A DNA stretch of 64,000 nucleotides from Asanoa iriomotensis (lineage in GTDB: Bacteria > Actinomycetota > Actinomycetes > Mycobacteriales > Micromonosporaceae). The position numbers and the translations under genes are program-made. Of this stretch, positions 1 to 9,115 are shown one piece after another. The stretch covers positions 1 through 64,000 of the forward strand of contig NZ_BONC01000020.1 in the NCBI RefSeq assembly GCF_016862515.1, written 5' to 3'. Below the pieces are notes generated by a model. That model was not told the DNA's origin. It did no database searches and saw only the letters and a list, made by a program, of their open reading frames with translations. Position 1 is the stretch's first letter, and each line of letters begins with the position of its first letter.

Positions 1-1761
1 CAGCTTGGTCGGGTCGGAGTCGAGGTCGACCATGTTGCCGGCCTCCTTGGCGGCCGACGTGCCCGTGTTCATCGAGACACCCACATCGGCCTGGGCCAAC
101 GCCGGTGCGTCGTTGGTGCCGTCACCGGTCATCGCGACCAGCCGCCCGCCCTCCTGCTCGCGGCGGATCAGCGCCAGCTTGTCCTCGGGTTTCGCCTCCG
201 CGAGGAAGTCGTCGACACCCGCCTCCTCCGCGATCGCCCGGGCGGTCAGCGGATTGTCGCCCGTGATCATGATGGTCCGGATGCCCATCCGGCGCATCTC
301 GTCGAACCGCTCCCGCATGCCGGCCTTGACCACGTCCTTGAGGTGCACGACACCGAGCGCCCGGGCCGGTTCGCCATCGATGTGCTCGGCCACCACCAGC
401 GGCGTGCCGCCGGTGGCGGAGATGCCGTCGACGACTCCGCCGACCTCCGTCGTCGGCCGGCCGCCGTTCTCCCGCACCCAGCGCATCACCGCGGCCGCCG
501 CGCCCTTGCGGATCCGCCGGGTGGGCGTGGAGCCCCCCTCGTCGATGTCCACGCCGGACATCCGGGTCTCCGCGGTGAACGGCACGAACTGGGCGTTGGC
601 GATCAACCCCTCCTCGCGGGCGCGCAGGCCGTGCTCGTTCTTGGCCAGCACCACGATCGACCGGCCCTCGGGCGTCTGGTCGGCCAGGCTGGAGAGCTGG
701 GCCGCGTCCGCCAACTCGCCGGCGTCCACCCCGCTGACCGGCAGGAACTCGGTCGCCTGCCGGTTGCCCAGGGTGATCGTGCCGGTCTTGTCGAGCAGCA
801 GCGTGTTGACGTCACCCGCGGCCTCCACCGCGCGGCCGGACAGGGCCAGCACGTTGCGCTGCACCAGCCGGTCGATGCCGGCGATGCCGATCGCGGAGAG
901 CAGCGCGCCGATCGTCGTCGGAATCAGCGCGACCAGCAACGAGACCAGCACGATCCCGGTCACGCCGTCGTCGTTGATGGTGAGCGTGTTCGGCGCCGCG
1001 CCCTGGAACGCCTTCGAGAAGATCGCCACCGGCTGCAGCGTCACGACGGCCAGCAGGAAGATGATGGTCAGCGCGGCCAGCAGGATGTTCAGGGCGATCT
1101 CGTTGGGCGTCTTCTGCCGGGAGGCGCCTTCGACCAAGGTGATCATCCGGTCGACGAAGCTCTCGCCCGGCTTCTGCGTGATCTTGACGACGATCCGGTC
1201 GGAGAGCACCTTCGTGCCGCCGGTGACCGCGCTGCGGTCGCCGCCCGACTCGCGGATCACCGGGGCCGACTCGCCGGTGATCGCCGACTCGTCGACGCTG
1301 GCCACGCCCTCGACCACGTCGCCGTCGCCCGGGATCACCTGGCCGGCCTCGACCACCACGACGTCGTTCTGCCGGAGCGCGACCGCGTCGACGGTCTCCT
1401 CCCGCGGCGACGCCTGGCCCGGCTGCCAGTCGACGAGCCGCCGGGCCACCGTCTCCTGCCGCGCCCGGCGCAGCGTGGCCGCCTGCGCCTTGCCGCGCCC
1501 CTCGGCGACCGCCTCGGCCAGGTTGGCGAAGATCACCGTCAGCCAGAGCCAGACGGTGATCAGCCAGGCGAACGTGGTCGGGTCCTGGATGGACAGCGCG
1601 GTGGTGAACAGCGCGCCAAGCTCCACGATGAACATCACCGGGTTGCGCCAGAGGGTCGCCGGGTTGAGCTTGCGCAGCGCGTCGGGCAACGAGCTCCAGA
1701 GCTGCCGCGGGTCGAGCAGGCCGCCGCCGATCCGGCCCGGCTGTTCCGCCACGGCGGTCAT
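1..1761 (-). CDS. kdpB: K+-transporting P-type ATPase catalytic subunit KdpB (C-terminus cut by window edge)
   Basis: ATP-hydrolysing subunit of the high-affinity KdpFABC potassium uptake complex in the cytoplasmic membrane. 587 codons are present. The phosphorylation motif DKTGTI has its Asp at residue 324, and the hinge motif [11 protein letters not shown] lies near the window edge. The actuator-domain motif TGES is also visible ([14 protein letters not shown]). KdpB proteins are usually about 680-700 residues, so roughly the last 100 residues, including the C-terminal membrane helices, lie outside. The ATG at 1761 is 7 nt after the kdpA stop, which indicates cotranscription with kdpA. Family assignment is very secure; only the end is unseen. 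Confidence 0.96.
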   Translation of the reverse strand, partial: MTAVAEQPGRIGGGLLDPRQLWSSLPDALRKLNPATLWRNPVMFIVELGALFTTALSIQDPTTFAWLITVWLWLTVIFANLAEAVAEGRGKAQAATLRRARQETVARRLVDWQPGQASPREETVDAVALRQNDVVVVEAGQVIPGDGDVVEGVASVDESAITGESAPVIRESGGDRSAVTGGTKVLSDRIVVKITQKPGESFVDRMITLVEGASRQKTPNEIALNILLAALTIIFLLAVVTLQPVAIFSKAFQGAAPNTLTINDDGVTGIVLVSLLVALIPTTIGALLSAIGIAGIDRLVQRNVLALSGRAVEAAGDVNTLLLDKTGTITLGNRQATEFLPVSGVDAGELADAAQLSSLADQTPEGRSIVVLAKNEHGLRAREEGLIANAQFVPFTAETRMSGVDIDEGGSTPTRRIRKGAAAAVMRWVRENGGRPTTEVGGVVDGISATGGTPLVVAEHIDGEPARALGVVHLKDVVKAGMRERFDEMRRMGIRTIMITGDNPLTARAIAEEAGVDDFLAEAKPEDKLALIRREQEGGRLVAMTGDGTNDAPALAQADVGVSMNTGTSAAKEAGNMVDLDSDPTKL

Positions 1762-1768
1762 CGGCGCC

Positions 1769-3424
1769 TCACAGTCCCTCGGCCAGCGGACCGAGCGCGA
1801 GCGCCGGCAGGAAGGTCAGCGCGACCAGAATGATCACGACGCCGACCACCAGGCCGATGAACAGCGGCCGGTCCGTGGGCAGCGTGCCGGCCGAGGCGGG
1901 CACCGGGCGCTGCCGGGCCAGCGAGCCGGCCAGCGCCAGCACGAACACCATCGGCAGGAACCGGCCGATCACCATGCACAGCCCGGTCGCGGTGTCCCAC
2001 CACTGGTCGTTGACGGTGATCCCGGCGAACGCCGAGCCGTTGTTGTTGGCCGCGGACGTGAACGCGTAGAGCACCTCGGAGAACCCGTGCGGCCCGACGT
2101 TGAGCATCGTGTCCTTGTTCTTGGTGGCCATCGCGACGGCCATGCCGATCAAGACGGTGGCCGGCGTGATCAGGAAGTAGATCGAGGCGAACTTGATCTC
2201 GCGGGAGGAGATCTTCTTGCCCAGGTACTCGGGCGTGCGCCCGACCATCAGCCCCGCCACGAACACCGCGATGATCGCGAGCATCAGGATGCCGTAGAGG
2301 CCCGATCCGACACCGCCGGGCGCCACCTCGCCGAGCATCATGTTGACCATCGGAACCATGCCACCGAGCGCGGTGTACGAGTCGAAGAACGAGTTGACCG
2401 CGCCGGTCGAGGTGAGCGTCGTGCTCGCGCCGAAGGTGGCGGAGTTCGACACGCCGAAGCGCACCTCCTTGCCTTCGGTCGCGGCGTTGACCGCGTGCGG
2501 CACCGTCCCGTTGTGCAGCAGTTCGAAGGTGTTGACCAGGATCACGCTGGTCACCGCCAGGATCACCATCACGGCGAGGATCGCGTGCCCCTGCCGGACG
2601 TTGCCGACCATCCGGCCGAACACCCGCGGCATCGCGAACGGGATCGCGAGCAGCAGAAAGTTCTCGATCCAGTTCGTCCACGGCGTCGGGTTCTCGAAGG
2701 GGTGCGCGCTGTTGGCGTTGTAGAAACCGCCGCCGTTCGTGCCGAGCTCCTTGATCACCTCCTGGCTGGCCACCGGTCCGCCCGGGATGTGCTGGGTGGC
2801 GCCGGCCAGCGTGGTGACGTCGGTGCCGCCGGAGAGGGTCTGCACCACGCCGCCGGCGATCAGCACGATCGCCCCGACGATCGAGATCGGCAGCAGCACC
2901 CGGATCGTGATCCGGGTGAGGTCGACCCAGAAGTTGCCGAGGGCCTGGGTGCGGCTGCGCGCGAAGCCGCGGACGAAGGCCACCGCGACCGCGATGCCGA
3001 CGGCCGCGGAGGCGAAGTTCTGCACCGCGAGCCCGGACATCTGCACGACGTAGCCGAGCGTCGACTCACCCGCGTACGACTGCCAGTTGGTGTTGGTGAC
3101 GAAGCTCGCCGCGGTGTTCCAGCCCTGGTGCGGCGACATGGCCGGGAGGCCCAGCGAGAGCGGCAGCTTGCTCTGCAGCCGGGTCATCCCGTATAGGAAC
3201 AGCAGGCTCAGCAGCGAGAACGCGAACACGCTGCGGGCGTAGACCGGCCAGCTCTGCTCCCCGTCCGGGTTGACGCCGACCAGGCGGTAGATCAGGCGCT
3301 CGGCCCAGGAATGCCGGGTGCCGGTGACCACGCGGTAGAGGTAGTCGCCGAGGTAGCGGTACGCGAGCGCGAGGAACAGCACCAGCGAGAGCACGAAGAA
3401 GACGCCGGCGATGGTCGTCGACAT
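1769..3424 (-). CDS. kdpA: K+-transporting ATPase potassium-binding subunit KdpA
   Basis: Channel-like, K+-selective subunit of KdpFABC, related to the Trk/Ktr superfamily. 551 residues, close to the usual length of about 557. It shows the pore-loop sequence [15 protein letters not shown], a selectivity-filter segment typical of KdpA, and many hydrophobic helices from residue 5 onward. Its ATG overlaps the kdpF stop as TGATG, so translation is probably coupled. It is followed at 7 nt by kdpB. Expression in characterised systems responds to K+ limitation through KdpDE; no kdpD or kdpE gene lies in this window. Confidence 0.97.
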   Translation of the reverse strand: MSTTIAGVFFVLSLVLFLALAYRYLGDYLYRVVTGTRHSWAERLIYRLVGVNPDGEQSWPVYARSVFAFSLLSLLFLYGMTRLQSKLPLSLGLPAMSPHQGWNTAASFVTNTNWQSYAGESTLGYVVQMSGLAVQNFASAAVGIAVAVAFVRGFARSRTQALGNFWVDLTRITIRVLLPISIVGAIVLIAGGVVQTLSGGTDVTTLAGATQHIPGGPVASQEVIKELGTNGGGFYNANSAHPFENPTPWTNWIENFLLLAIPFAMPRVFGRMVGNVRQGHAILAVMVILAVTSVILVNTFELLHNGTVPHAVNAATEGKEVRFGVSNSATFGASTTLTSTGAVNSFFDSYTALGGMVPMVNMMLGEVAPGGVGSGLYGILMLAIIAVFVAGLMVGRTPEYLGKKISSREIKFASIYFLITPATVLIGMAVAMATKNKDTMLNVGPHGFSEVLYAFTSAANNNGSAFAGITVNDQWWDTATGLCMVIGRFLPMVFVLALAGSLARQRPVPASAGTLPTDRPLFIGLVVGVVIILVALTFLPALALGPLAEGL

Positions 3425-3513
3425 CAGAAGCGCTCCGGGAACAGCAGCGCCACGACCAGGAAGATCACCACGAGGAACGCGATGACCAGGCCGGCCAGGT
3501 TGACCGCGTTCAC
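3424..3513 (-). CDS. kdpF: KdpF, 29-residue K+-ATPase stabilising peptide
   Basis: A GTG-started 29-codon frame encoding one hydrophobic helix and ending in ALLFPERF, which resembles the C-terminus of actinobacterial and E. coli KdpF. KdpF is a single-span peptide that stabilises the KdpABC complex. The start overlaps the stop of the preceding tiny gene as GTGA, and its own stop overlaps the kdpA start as TGATG. That chain of overlaps, its position and its length (the E. coli protein is also 29 residues) all support the call. It is too short for standard gene callers. Confidence 0.85.
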   Translation of the reverse strand: MNAVNLAGLVIAFLVVIFLVVALLFPERF

Positions 3514-3593
3514 AAGCGCTCCACCTGCCGCACGATGATCGCGAGCACGACGAACAGGGCCACCGAGATCAGGATGTACGCCACGTCGTGCAC
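3510..3593 (-). CDS. 27-residue single-helix membrane peptide leading the kdp operon
   Basis: GTG start at 3593 preceded by GGAGG at about 7 nt spacing, the best ribosome site in the operon. The product starts [13 protein letters not shown] and ends VRQVERL: one hydrophobic span with a basic, presumably cytoplasmic tail. Its stop overlaps the kdpF GTG. It resembles KdpF in size and tail but is a separate frame, so it may be a second accessory peptide of the K+ pump or a translational leader. I recognise no named family. The Shine-Dalgarno sequence and the overlap are direct observations; function is inference. Confidence 0.65.
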   Translation of the reverse strand: MHDVAYILISVALFVVLAIIVRQVERL

Positions 3594-3708
3594 GGTGACT
3601 CCTCCGCCACTAAAGGGGATGAAAACCTCCTCTCATATGAAACCCCCCAAAAGAACTCGGTGTGGAGCTTTGCGGCAATCGCCTAGAGTCGGCCTCTGGG
3701 GAGGGCGA
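3594..3708. promoter_or_regulatory. Divergent promoter region between kdp operon and flavoprotein gene
   Basis: 115 bp separate the two divergent 5' ends. The minus strand carries AGAGGAGG at about 3630-3637, upstream of the kdp leader peptide and in addition to that peptide's own GGAGG. There is no clear -10/-35 pair and too little room for a large riboswitch such as ydaO. The plus-strand gene has GGAGGG just before its ATG at 3709. Confidence 0.4.
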
Positions 3709-4320
3709 ATGAGCGCAGTCACGTCACACGAAGAGCTCCGCGAGCTGCTCGGCACGCCGGGCAAGAGGGCCGCCGAGAAGGATCGCAAGGAGCTGCACCA
3801 GCTCGACCGCGACTGGCTCGCGGCCTCGCGGTTCTGCCTGGTGGCAACCGCGGGCGCCGACGGCAGCTGCGACGTGTCGCCCAAGGGCGACCCGGCCGGG
3901 TTCACGCTCGTGCTCGACGACACGACGATCGCGATCCCGGAGCGGCCCGGCAACAAGCGCGGCGACGGGTTCCACAACATCATCGACAACCCGCACGTCG
4001 GGCTGATCTTCCTGATCCCGGGCCGCACCGACACGCTGCGGATCAACGGGCGGGCGACGATCATGCGCGACGCGCCGTACTTCGACCGCATGGTGGTCAA
4101 GGGCCACCGCCCGGAGTTCGCGCTCCAGGTCGAGATCGAGCAGGTCTTCTACCACTGCGCCAAGGCGTTCCTCCGCTCCGACCTCTGGAAGCCCGACACC
4201 TGGCAGCCGGACGTGCTGCCGCGCCGCGCGGTGCTGATCAAAGAGGTGGAGCGGCCGGCCGAGACCCTCACGGACCTCGACCGGCACTACGGCCCCGGCT
4301 ACGCGGAGAACCTTTACTGA
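3709..4320 (+). CDS. Pyridoxamine 5'-phosphate oxidase-family FMN-binding protein (MSMEG_1061-like)
   Basis: 203 residues from an ATG preceded by GGAGGG. The sequence CDVSPKGDPAGF followed by IPERPGNKRGDGFHNI and DTLRINGRA is characteristic of the PPOX-type split-barrel flavoproteins of the MSMEG_1061 group. The physiological substrate of that group is unknown; members bind FMN and sometimes F420. An in-frame upstream extension to 3535 would run into the kdp promoter and leader-peptide region, so the later start is preferred. Its 3' end overlaps the opposing alaS-like gene by 7 nt. Confidence 0.88.
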   Translation: MSAVTSHEELRELLGTPGKRAAEKDRKELHQLDRDWLAASRFCLVATAGADGSCDVSPKGDPAGFTLVLDDTTIAIPERPGNKRGDGFHNIIDNPHVGLIFLIPGRTDTLRINGRATIMRDAPYFDRMVVKGHRPEFALQVEIEQVFYHCAKAFLRSDLWKPDTWQPDVLPRRAVLIKEVERPAETLTDLDRHYGPGYAENLY

Positions 4321-5546
4321 CGGGTCGCGCGGCTGCGCTCGCGATGCTCGCGCATCAGCCGCGCGAAACCGTCGGTGTCCACCGACACGCCGTGCTCCCG
4401 CGCGATCTCGACGGTGAGATCGACCGGGAAGCCGTACGTGTCGTGCAGCTTGAACACCGTCGCACCGCCCAGCGGACCCTGGCTCAGCGCCGTGTCGAGG
4501 AGCCGGTTGCCCGCCCGCAGCGTGCGCCGGAACGCCCGCTCCTCGCGCTCGACGACCTCCCGGGTCTCGCCCGCGAGCACCCCGGTCACGCTGTCCGCCA
4601 CCGGGCCGAGCACGGGCTCGTCGACGCCGAGCAGCACCAGCCGCCGCACCGCCCGGCGGAGCAGCCGGCGCACGACGTAGCCGCGACCCTCGTTGCCGGG
4701 CCGCACGCCCGCCGCGATCAGGACGACCGCCGTGCGCACGTGATCGGTGACCAGGCGGTGCGCCGCCGGCTCGTCGTCGCGCCCGGTCGCCTCGCGGACC
4801 GCGCGCAGCGTCGGCGTAACGACGTCGATCGACTGCAGGTTGTCGACACCCTGCAGCACCATCGCGAGCCGGTCGAGCCCCAGCCCGGTGTCGATGTGCC
4901 GGCCGGGCAGGTCGCCGAGGATCTCGTCGTCGCTGCGGCCCCGCTCGTACTGCATGAACACGAGGTTCCACAGCTCGACGAAGCGCTCGCTGTCGACCGC
5001 CGGACCGCCGTCCCGGCCGACCGCCGGACCCCGGTCGTAGAAGATCTCCGAGGTCGGCCCGCTCGGCCCGGGCATGTCCATGCTCCAGAAGTTGTCGTCA
5101 GGACCGAGCCGCTGGATGCGCTCCGCGGGCACGCCGAGGCCGCGCCACAGGTCGACGCTCTCCTCGTCACCCCGCAGCACGGTCATCCACAGCCGGTCCC
5201 GCTCCAGCCCGAAGCCGTCGGTGAGCAACTCCAGCGCCCACGCCATCGACTCGCGCTTGAAGTAGTCCGCGAACGCGAAGTTGCCGAGCATCTCGAAGCC
5301 GGTCCCGTGCCGGTCGGTCAGGCCGATCCGGTCGATGTCGACGGTGCGCACGCAGCGCTGCGCCGTCATCAGCCGCGGATGGGGCGGGCGGGACAGGCCC
5401 ATGAAGAAGGGCTTGAACTGGACCATGCCCGCGTTGGTGAAGAGCAGGCCGCGCTCGTCGGTGACGAGCGGACCGGGTGGGCGCTCGAGGTGGTCGAGGC
5501 CGCCGAAGAAGTCGAAGAAGGTCGCACGTATCCGGTCGGATCGCAT
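4314..5546 (-). CDS. Alanine--tRNA ligase-related protein lacking editing and C-terminal domains
   Basis: 410 residues matching the N-terminal half of alanyl-tRNA synthetase. The class II core is complete in appearance: IRATFFDFFGGLDHLERPP near the start, LLFTNAGMVQFKPFF, GTGFEMLGNFAFADYF, the WSMDMPGPSGPTSEIFYDRG segment, and HIDTGLGLDRLAMVLQG. The tRNA-contact region with EGRGYVVRRLLRRAVRR follows. The protein stops after DTYGFPVDLT and EHRERSR, where a normal enzyme of about 880 residues continues into editing and DHHA1 domains. No downstream remnant of those domains is seen, because the opposing gene overlaps the 3' end. It may be a specialised paralogue that charges alanine without proofreading, or an alanyl-adenylate or transferase-like enzyme. 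The catalytic residues look intact, so decay is not suggested. Confidence 0.88.
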   Translation of the reverse strand: MRSDRIRATFFDFFGGLDHLERPPGPLVTDERGLLFTNAGMVQFKPFFMGLSRPPHPRLMTAQRCVRTVDIDRIGLTDRHGTGFEMLGNFAFADYFKRESMAWALELLTDGFGLERDRLWMTVLRGDEESVDLWRGLGVPAERIQRLGPDDNFWSMDMPGPSGPTSEIFYDRGPAVGRDGGPAVDSERFVELWNLVFMQYERGRSDDEILGDLPGRHIDTGLGLDRLAMVLQGVDNLQSIDVVTPTLRAVREATGRDDEPAAHRLVTDHVRTAVVLIAAGVRPGNEGRGYVVRRLLRRAVRRLVLLGVDEPVLGPVADSVTGVLAGETREVVEREERAFRRTLRAGNRLLDTALSQGPLGGATVFKLHDTYGFPVDLTVEIAREHGVSVDTDGFARLMREHRERSRATRQ

Positions 5547-5786
5547 GATCTGCCGCCGTTTCGGGAGGACAGCGCGAACACGTTCACGACCCCGGCTGTC
5601 GAAGCGGGGCCCTCACCGCGAGACGTCGCGAACGCGTGGATGGGTTGGCGCACACACGCCGAGCCGGCACCGAGGATCAGGCGAGGACGATGGTGTCCCC
5701 GACGATCGGCTCGGCGCGGCTAGCTCGCCGCACACCCACGCACATGGATCAATCATGACCGTCACCCGGCGGCGTCGACAACCGCT
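5547..5786. other. 240-bp intergenic leader upstream of the alaS-like gene
   Basis: No gene is supported here. A plus-strand 11-codon Arg-rich frame (ATG at 5755, TAG at 5788-5790) runs into the opposing aminotransferase stop and is probably chance. No tRNA-like or T-box-like specifier structure was recognised by eye. Confidence 0.3.
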
Positions 5787-6515
5787 TTAGATCGGATCCC
5801 ACGGCACGGCGGCGAAAAGCTCGTCGAGATCCGCCATGAGCGCCGGATCCGGCAGCATGGGAACGTCGTCGATCGACGCCACCGCGACGTGGCCGATCGA
5901 GTTGGCGACGAAGGCGCCGCGGAAGCCGCCGAGGTCGGCCAGGGTGATCCGCTGCCGGGTGGTGGGGCGGTGCTGCTCGATCAACAGCATCGCGGTGCCG
6001 TGCAGCCACGGCGGGGTGGGCCAGACCACCGCGCCGTCCGCGGCGAAGAACCCGATGTTGGCCACCGACGTCTCGGAGATCTCGCCGTCGCCGGCGGTGA
6101 GCAGCGCGTCGTCGTAGCCGTCCAGCCGGACCCGCCGCGCCCACTCGCCCTGCGCGAACCCGCCGAGGTGCTTGAGGTGCGGGAACGGGCGCAGGTACGG
6201 CACCGTCCGCAACCGGTGCGGGCTCACCACCGGCGGCGTCGGCGGCGCGACCGAGACCGCCACCCGGCGCGGCTCCCGCACGACGACCCGCACCGCGGCG
6301 TCCACGTCACCGGCGAGCGCGTGCCGGATCAGGCCGCGCACCTCGTCGGGCTCCAGCGGCTCGCCGAACAGCTCCCGGTTGGCGGCGTCGAGCCGGTCGA
6401 GGTGGTTGGCCAGTCCCTGCACGCCGCCGCCGCGCACCTGCATCGCGGTGAAGTGGCCGTAGGTCGAGAACAGGTCGGCGGCGGCCGCCGGCCGTCCGTT
6501 GACTTCGATGCGCAC
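5787..6515 (-). CDS. Aminotransferase class IV family protein
   Basis: 242 residues of the fold-type IV PLP family, which includes branched-chain aminotransferases, 4-amino-4-deoxychorismate lyase and D-amino-acid aminotransferase. The probable PLP lysine is in PFPHLKHLGGF, and the cofactor-side motif GEISETSVANIGFF matches the ExSxxN signature of the family. The protein is shorter than IlvE, closer to ADC lyase-like members. Substrate cannot be assigned. Neighbours give no pathway context. Confidence 0.8.
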   Translation of the reverse strand: MRIEVNGRPAAAADLFSTYGHFTAMQVRGGGVQGLANHLDRLDAANRELFGEPLEPDEVRGLIRHALAGDVDAAVRVVVREPRRVAVSVAPPTPPVVSPHRLRTVPYLRPFPHLKHLGGFAQGEWARRVRLDGYDDALLTAGDGEISETSVANIGFFAADGAVVWPTPPWLHGTAMLLIEQHRPTTRQRITLADLGGFRGAFVANSIGHVAVASIDDVPMLPDPALMADLDELFAAVPWDPI

Positions 6516-6528
6516 CCGCCCATGGTCG

Positions 6529-6567
6529 CGCGACGGCCCCCGGCTCGGGGGTCCGGGGGCCGTCGCG
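6529..6567 (-). terminator. 15-bp GC hairpin downstream of the S1 protease gene
   Basis: Left arm 6529-6543 and right arm 6553-6567 are perfectly complementary with a 9-nt loop. It lies 38 nt beyond the protease stop on the minus strand and just upstream of the aminotransferase start. No U-run follows, as is common for actinobacterial terminators. Confidence 0.75.
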
Positions 6568-6604
6568 TCCGTCGCTCAGCAGCGCCGGACTGGGGGGAGG
6601 GCGA

Positions 6605-7624
6605 TCAGAAGACGCTCACGCCGTAGACGCTCAGCGGCTCGGTGACCGGCTGGAAGTAGGTCGTGCCACCGGTGCGGCAGTTGCCGGAGCCACCGGAGGT
6701 CAGGCCCAGCGCCGAGGTGCCGCGGTAGAGCGGGCCGCCGCTGTCGCCGGGCTCCGCGCAGACGTTGGTCCGGATCAGGCCGCTGACCGTGCCTTCGGCG
6801 TAGCGGACGGTCGAGTTGAGGCCGAGGACCGTGCCGCTGTGCGTGCCGGTCGTGCTGCCGCGGCGGGTGACCGCCTCGCCGACGCTCGGGGTGCGGGCGC
6901 TGGTGATGTCCTGGCTGCCGACCGTGCCGGAGATGGTGATCGACGTGTTGGTGTAGCGAACGATGCCGTAGTCGTTGCCGGGGAAGCTCGTGCCGGCCCG
7001 GGTGCCGAGGACGGTCGTCTGGCCGGAGTTGGCGTACCAGGTCGAACCGATGTTGGTGCAGTGACCGGCCGTCAGGAAGTAGTAGGTGCTGCCGGACCGC
7101 ACGTTGAAGCCGAGCGAGCAGCGACCGCCGCCGGTGTAGATCGCGTCACCGCCGGAGATGTTCTTGCTCAGCTTGCCGGGGAGCCGCTCGAGCCGGGCCG
7201 CGCCCTTGCTGGCCGCGACGGCGGCCTCGATGGCGGCCAGCTTGGCGCCCTTGACCGTGGTGTCGACGTCGACGACGACCTGGTTGGCGACCGGGTCGAC
7301 CGAGAACGCCGTGCCGGTCACGCCCTTGTCGAGGCTGGCGCTGAGGCTGTTGAGCTCGGCGGCGCTGCGCTCGACGAGGCGGGCCTTGCCACCGCGGGCC
7401 TTGACCGTGGCGGCGGCGCCCGCGTCGGTGACCGTGACGACCGTCGCGCCGGACGAGTCGACGTAGGTGCCCGCGGAGCGGTCGGCGCCGAACGAGTCGG
7501 CGAGGACGTTGGCGGCGTCCAGGGCCAGCGGGGTCTGTGCCGCTTGCGCCGGAGCCGCGAACAGCGCTCCCGCCACCAGGGTCGTGGCCGTGGCGGAGAG
7601 CATGACGCGTCGGGTGATACTCAC
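6605..7624 (-). CDS. Secreted S1-family serine protease with pro-domain (streptogrisin/alpha-lytic type)
   Basis: 339 residues from a GTG with GGGAGG spaced 4 nt upstream; longer in-frame starts lack such a site. Signal peptide about 1-29 ends in APAQAAQ. Residues about 30-158 are a pro-region of the alpha-lytic protease type. The mature chymotrypsin-fold enzyme starts near [11 protein letters not shown]. The catalytic triad is visible: His188 in TAGHC, Asp218 in GNDYGIV, Ser295 in PGDSGGPL. Cysteine pairs C169/C189 and C289/C-terminal region fit the disulfides of streptogrisins. It acts outside the cell as an endoprotease. Monocistronic, with its own downstream hairpin. Confidence 0.93.
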   Translation of the reverse strand: MSITRRVMLSATATTLVAGALFAAPAQAAQTPLALDAANVLADSFGADRSAGTYVDSSGATVVTVTDAGAAATVKARGGKARLVERSAAELNSLSASLDKGVTGTAFSVDPVANQVVVDVDTTVKGAKLAAIEAAVAASKGAARLERLPGKLSKNISGGDAIYTGGGRCSLGFNVRSGSTYYFLTAGHCTNIGSTWYANSGQTTVLGTRAGTSFPGNDYGIVRYTNTSITISGTVGSQDITSARTPSVGEAVTRRGSTTGTHSGTVLGLNSTVRYAEGTVSGLIRTNVCAEPGDSGGPLYRGTSALGLTSGGSGNCRTGGTTYFQPVTEPLSVYGVSVF

Positions 7625-7806
7625 TGATCCTCCCGGGGGATGTGGACCGGCCGCTCGGCCGATCCGGAGGCATCGATCTGCCGACATGTTTCCAGCCGAA
7701 TAGACCAGCGTCAACGTTTTGCGGACGACCGATCCTGACCATTAGGTCGACGTCATACCACCGGGATAATGGAAGAGGTCATTGACCGCAATAAATGCTC
7801 CAGCGG

Positions 7807-8571
7807 TCACGGCCGCCAGGAAAAGTTCGCGCGGCGGCGTTCGAGGAACGCGGCCGCGCCCTCTGCGACGTCACCCGAGCGCAGCATCTCCGACTGCCAG
7901 TGCGCCTCCCGCTCGGGCGACGGCCGGCCCGCCACGGCCAGGTCGATCGTCTCCTTCGCCGCCGCGATCGAGAGCTGCGAGCGTTCGGCGATCGTGTCGA
8001 CCAGCCGGGCCACGTGCGCGTCCAGCTCCTCGGCCGGCACCACCTCGTCGACCAGACCGATCGCGGCCGCCCGCCCGGCGTCGATCTGGTCCGCGGTGAA
8101 CAGCAACCATTTGGCCGCCGACGGGCCGACCAGGCCGAGCAGCCGGCGGGTGGCCGGGCCCGGGTAGACGATGCCGAGCCGGGCCGGTGGCACCGCGAAC
8201 CGGGCGTCCGTCGCCACGATCCGCAGGTCGCAGGCCACCGCGAGCTGGCAGCCGCCGCCGACGCAGTGCCCGCGTACCCGGGCGATCGTCGGCTTCGGAA
8301 ACGCCGCGAGCGACTCCTCCGCCCGGGTCGGCGGGCTGTCCGCGCCGACCAGGTCACGCACGCCGGTCAGGTCGGCGCCCGCGCTGAACGTGGCGCCGGC
8401 GCCGGTCAGCACCAGCGCGCGCACCGCGGGGTCGGCGGCGGCGGTGTCCAGCAGATCCGGAAGGCGGCGCCACATCGCCGGGGTGAGCGCGTTGCGCCGG
8501 GGCGGGTTGCTGATCGTGATGGTCGCGGCGTGTCCGGTGACGGTCAGCTCGACCGTGCCTTCGTCTTTCAC
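7807..8571 (-). CDS. Enoyl-CoA hydratase/isomerase family protein
   Basis: 254-residue crotonase-fold enzyme. The oxyanion-hole segments are visible: ATFSAGADLTGV early and HCVGGGCQLAVACDLRI in the middle, followed by FAVPPARLGIVYPG. The second catalytic glutamate of true hydratases is not obvious, because RLGIVYP occupies the usual GExxxG-like position. It could therefore be an isomerase or another crotonase. Likely acyl-CoA metabolism in the cytosol. Divergent from the DinB gene with only a short shared promoter. Confidence 0.88.
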   Translation of the reverse strand: MKDEGTVELTVTGHAATITISNPPRRNALTPAMWRRLPDLLDTAAADPAVRALVLTGAGATFSAGADLTGVRDLVGADSPPTRAEESLAAFPKPTIARVRGHCVGGGCQLAVACDLRIVATDARFAVPPARLGIVYPGPATRRLLGLVGPSAAKWLLFTADQIDAGRAAAIGLVDEVVPAEELDAHVARLVDTIAERSQLSIAAAKETIDLAVAGRPSPEREAHWQSEMLRSGDVAEGAAAFLERRRANFSWRP

Positions 8572-8599
8572 GCGCCGACGCTAACCAATGCGGGGCATC

Positions 8600-9115
8600 A
8601 TGGTGCGAGTGAACATCAACGACCTGCTGAGCGACTCGTTCGGCCGGCTGCCCGGGCTGGTCCGCGGCGCGGTCGCCGGCCTCGACGCCGAGCAGCTGCG
8701 CCGGCCGCCGGCGCCGGGCGCCAACACCGTCGGCTGGCTCGTCTGGCACCTCACCCGGATCCAGGACCACCACGTGGCCGAGCTGATCGGCGACGACCAG
8801 ATCTGGGTGACCGGGCCGTGGGCGCCGCGGTTCGAGCTGGACGCGGACCCCGACGACACCGGCTACGCGCACGGCCCCGACGAGGTGCTCGGCGTGCGGC
8901 CGGCCAGCGGGAAGGTGCTGGTCGACTACTACTCCGCGGTGCACGAACGCACGGCCGCGCTGGTGCGGGCGGTCACCGAGGAGGACCTGAGCCGGATCGT
9001 CGACCGCTCCTGGGACCCACCGGTGACGATGGGCGTGCGCCTGCTCAGCGTCCTCAACGACGACCTGCAACACGTCGGCCAGGCCGCCTACGTGCGAGGC
9101 ATCATCCTCCGCTGA
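8600..9115 (+). CDS. DinB/DUF664 family protein (putative mycothiol-dependent S-transferase-like)
   Basis: 171 residues from the second ATG (8600), preceded by GGGG; an ATG at 8588 is in frame and possible. The four-helix DinB fold is suggested by the metal-binding pattern: NTVGWLVWHLTRIQDHH supplies helix-2 histidines and LNDDLQHVGQAAYVRG a C-terminal His. DUF664 members in actinobacteria belong to the same superfamily as mycothiol- and bacillithiol-dependent enzymes. The substrate is unknown. Its 3' end overlaps the opposing pirin gene by 14 nt. Confidence 0.82.
   Translation: MVRVNINDLLSDSFGRLPGLVRGAVAGLDAEQLRRPPAPGANTVGWLVWHLTRIQDHHVAELIGDDQIWVTGPWAPRFELDADPDDTGYAHGPDEVLGVRPASGKVLVDYYSAVHERTAALVRAVTEEDLSRIVDRSWDPPVTMGVRLLSVLNDDLQHVGQAAYVRGIILR

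Noticed and set aside
5-3196. 1063-codon plus-strand frame across kdpB/kdpA
   Set aside because: It is the antisense of conserved KdpB and KdpA, and its composition is a Ser/Arg/Asp-rich artefact of high GC.
3594-3708. ydaO-type (c-di-AMP) riboswitch ahead of kdp
   Set aside because: Only 115 bp of non-coding DNA, with no recognisable conserved motifs and too short for a ydaO element.
5755-5790. 11-codon Arg-rich leader peptide on the plus strand
   Set aside because: Tail-to-tail with the aminotransferase stop and with no gene downstream on that strand to control.
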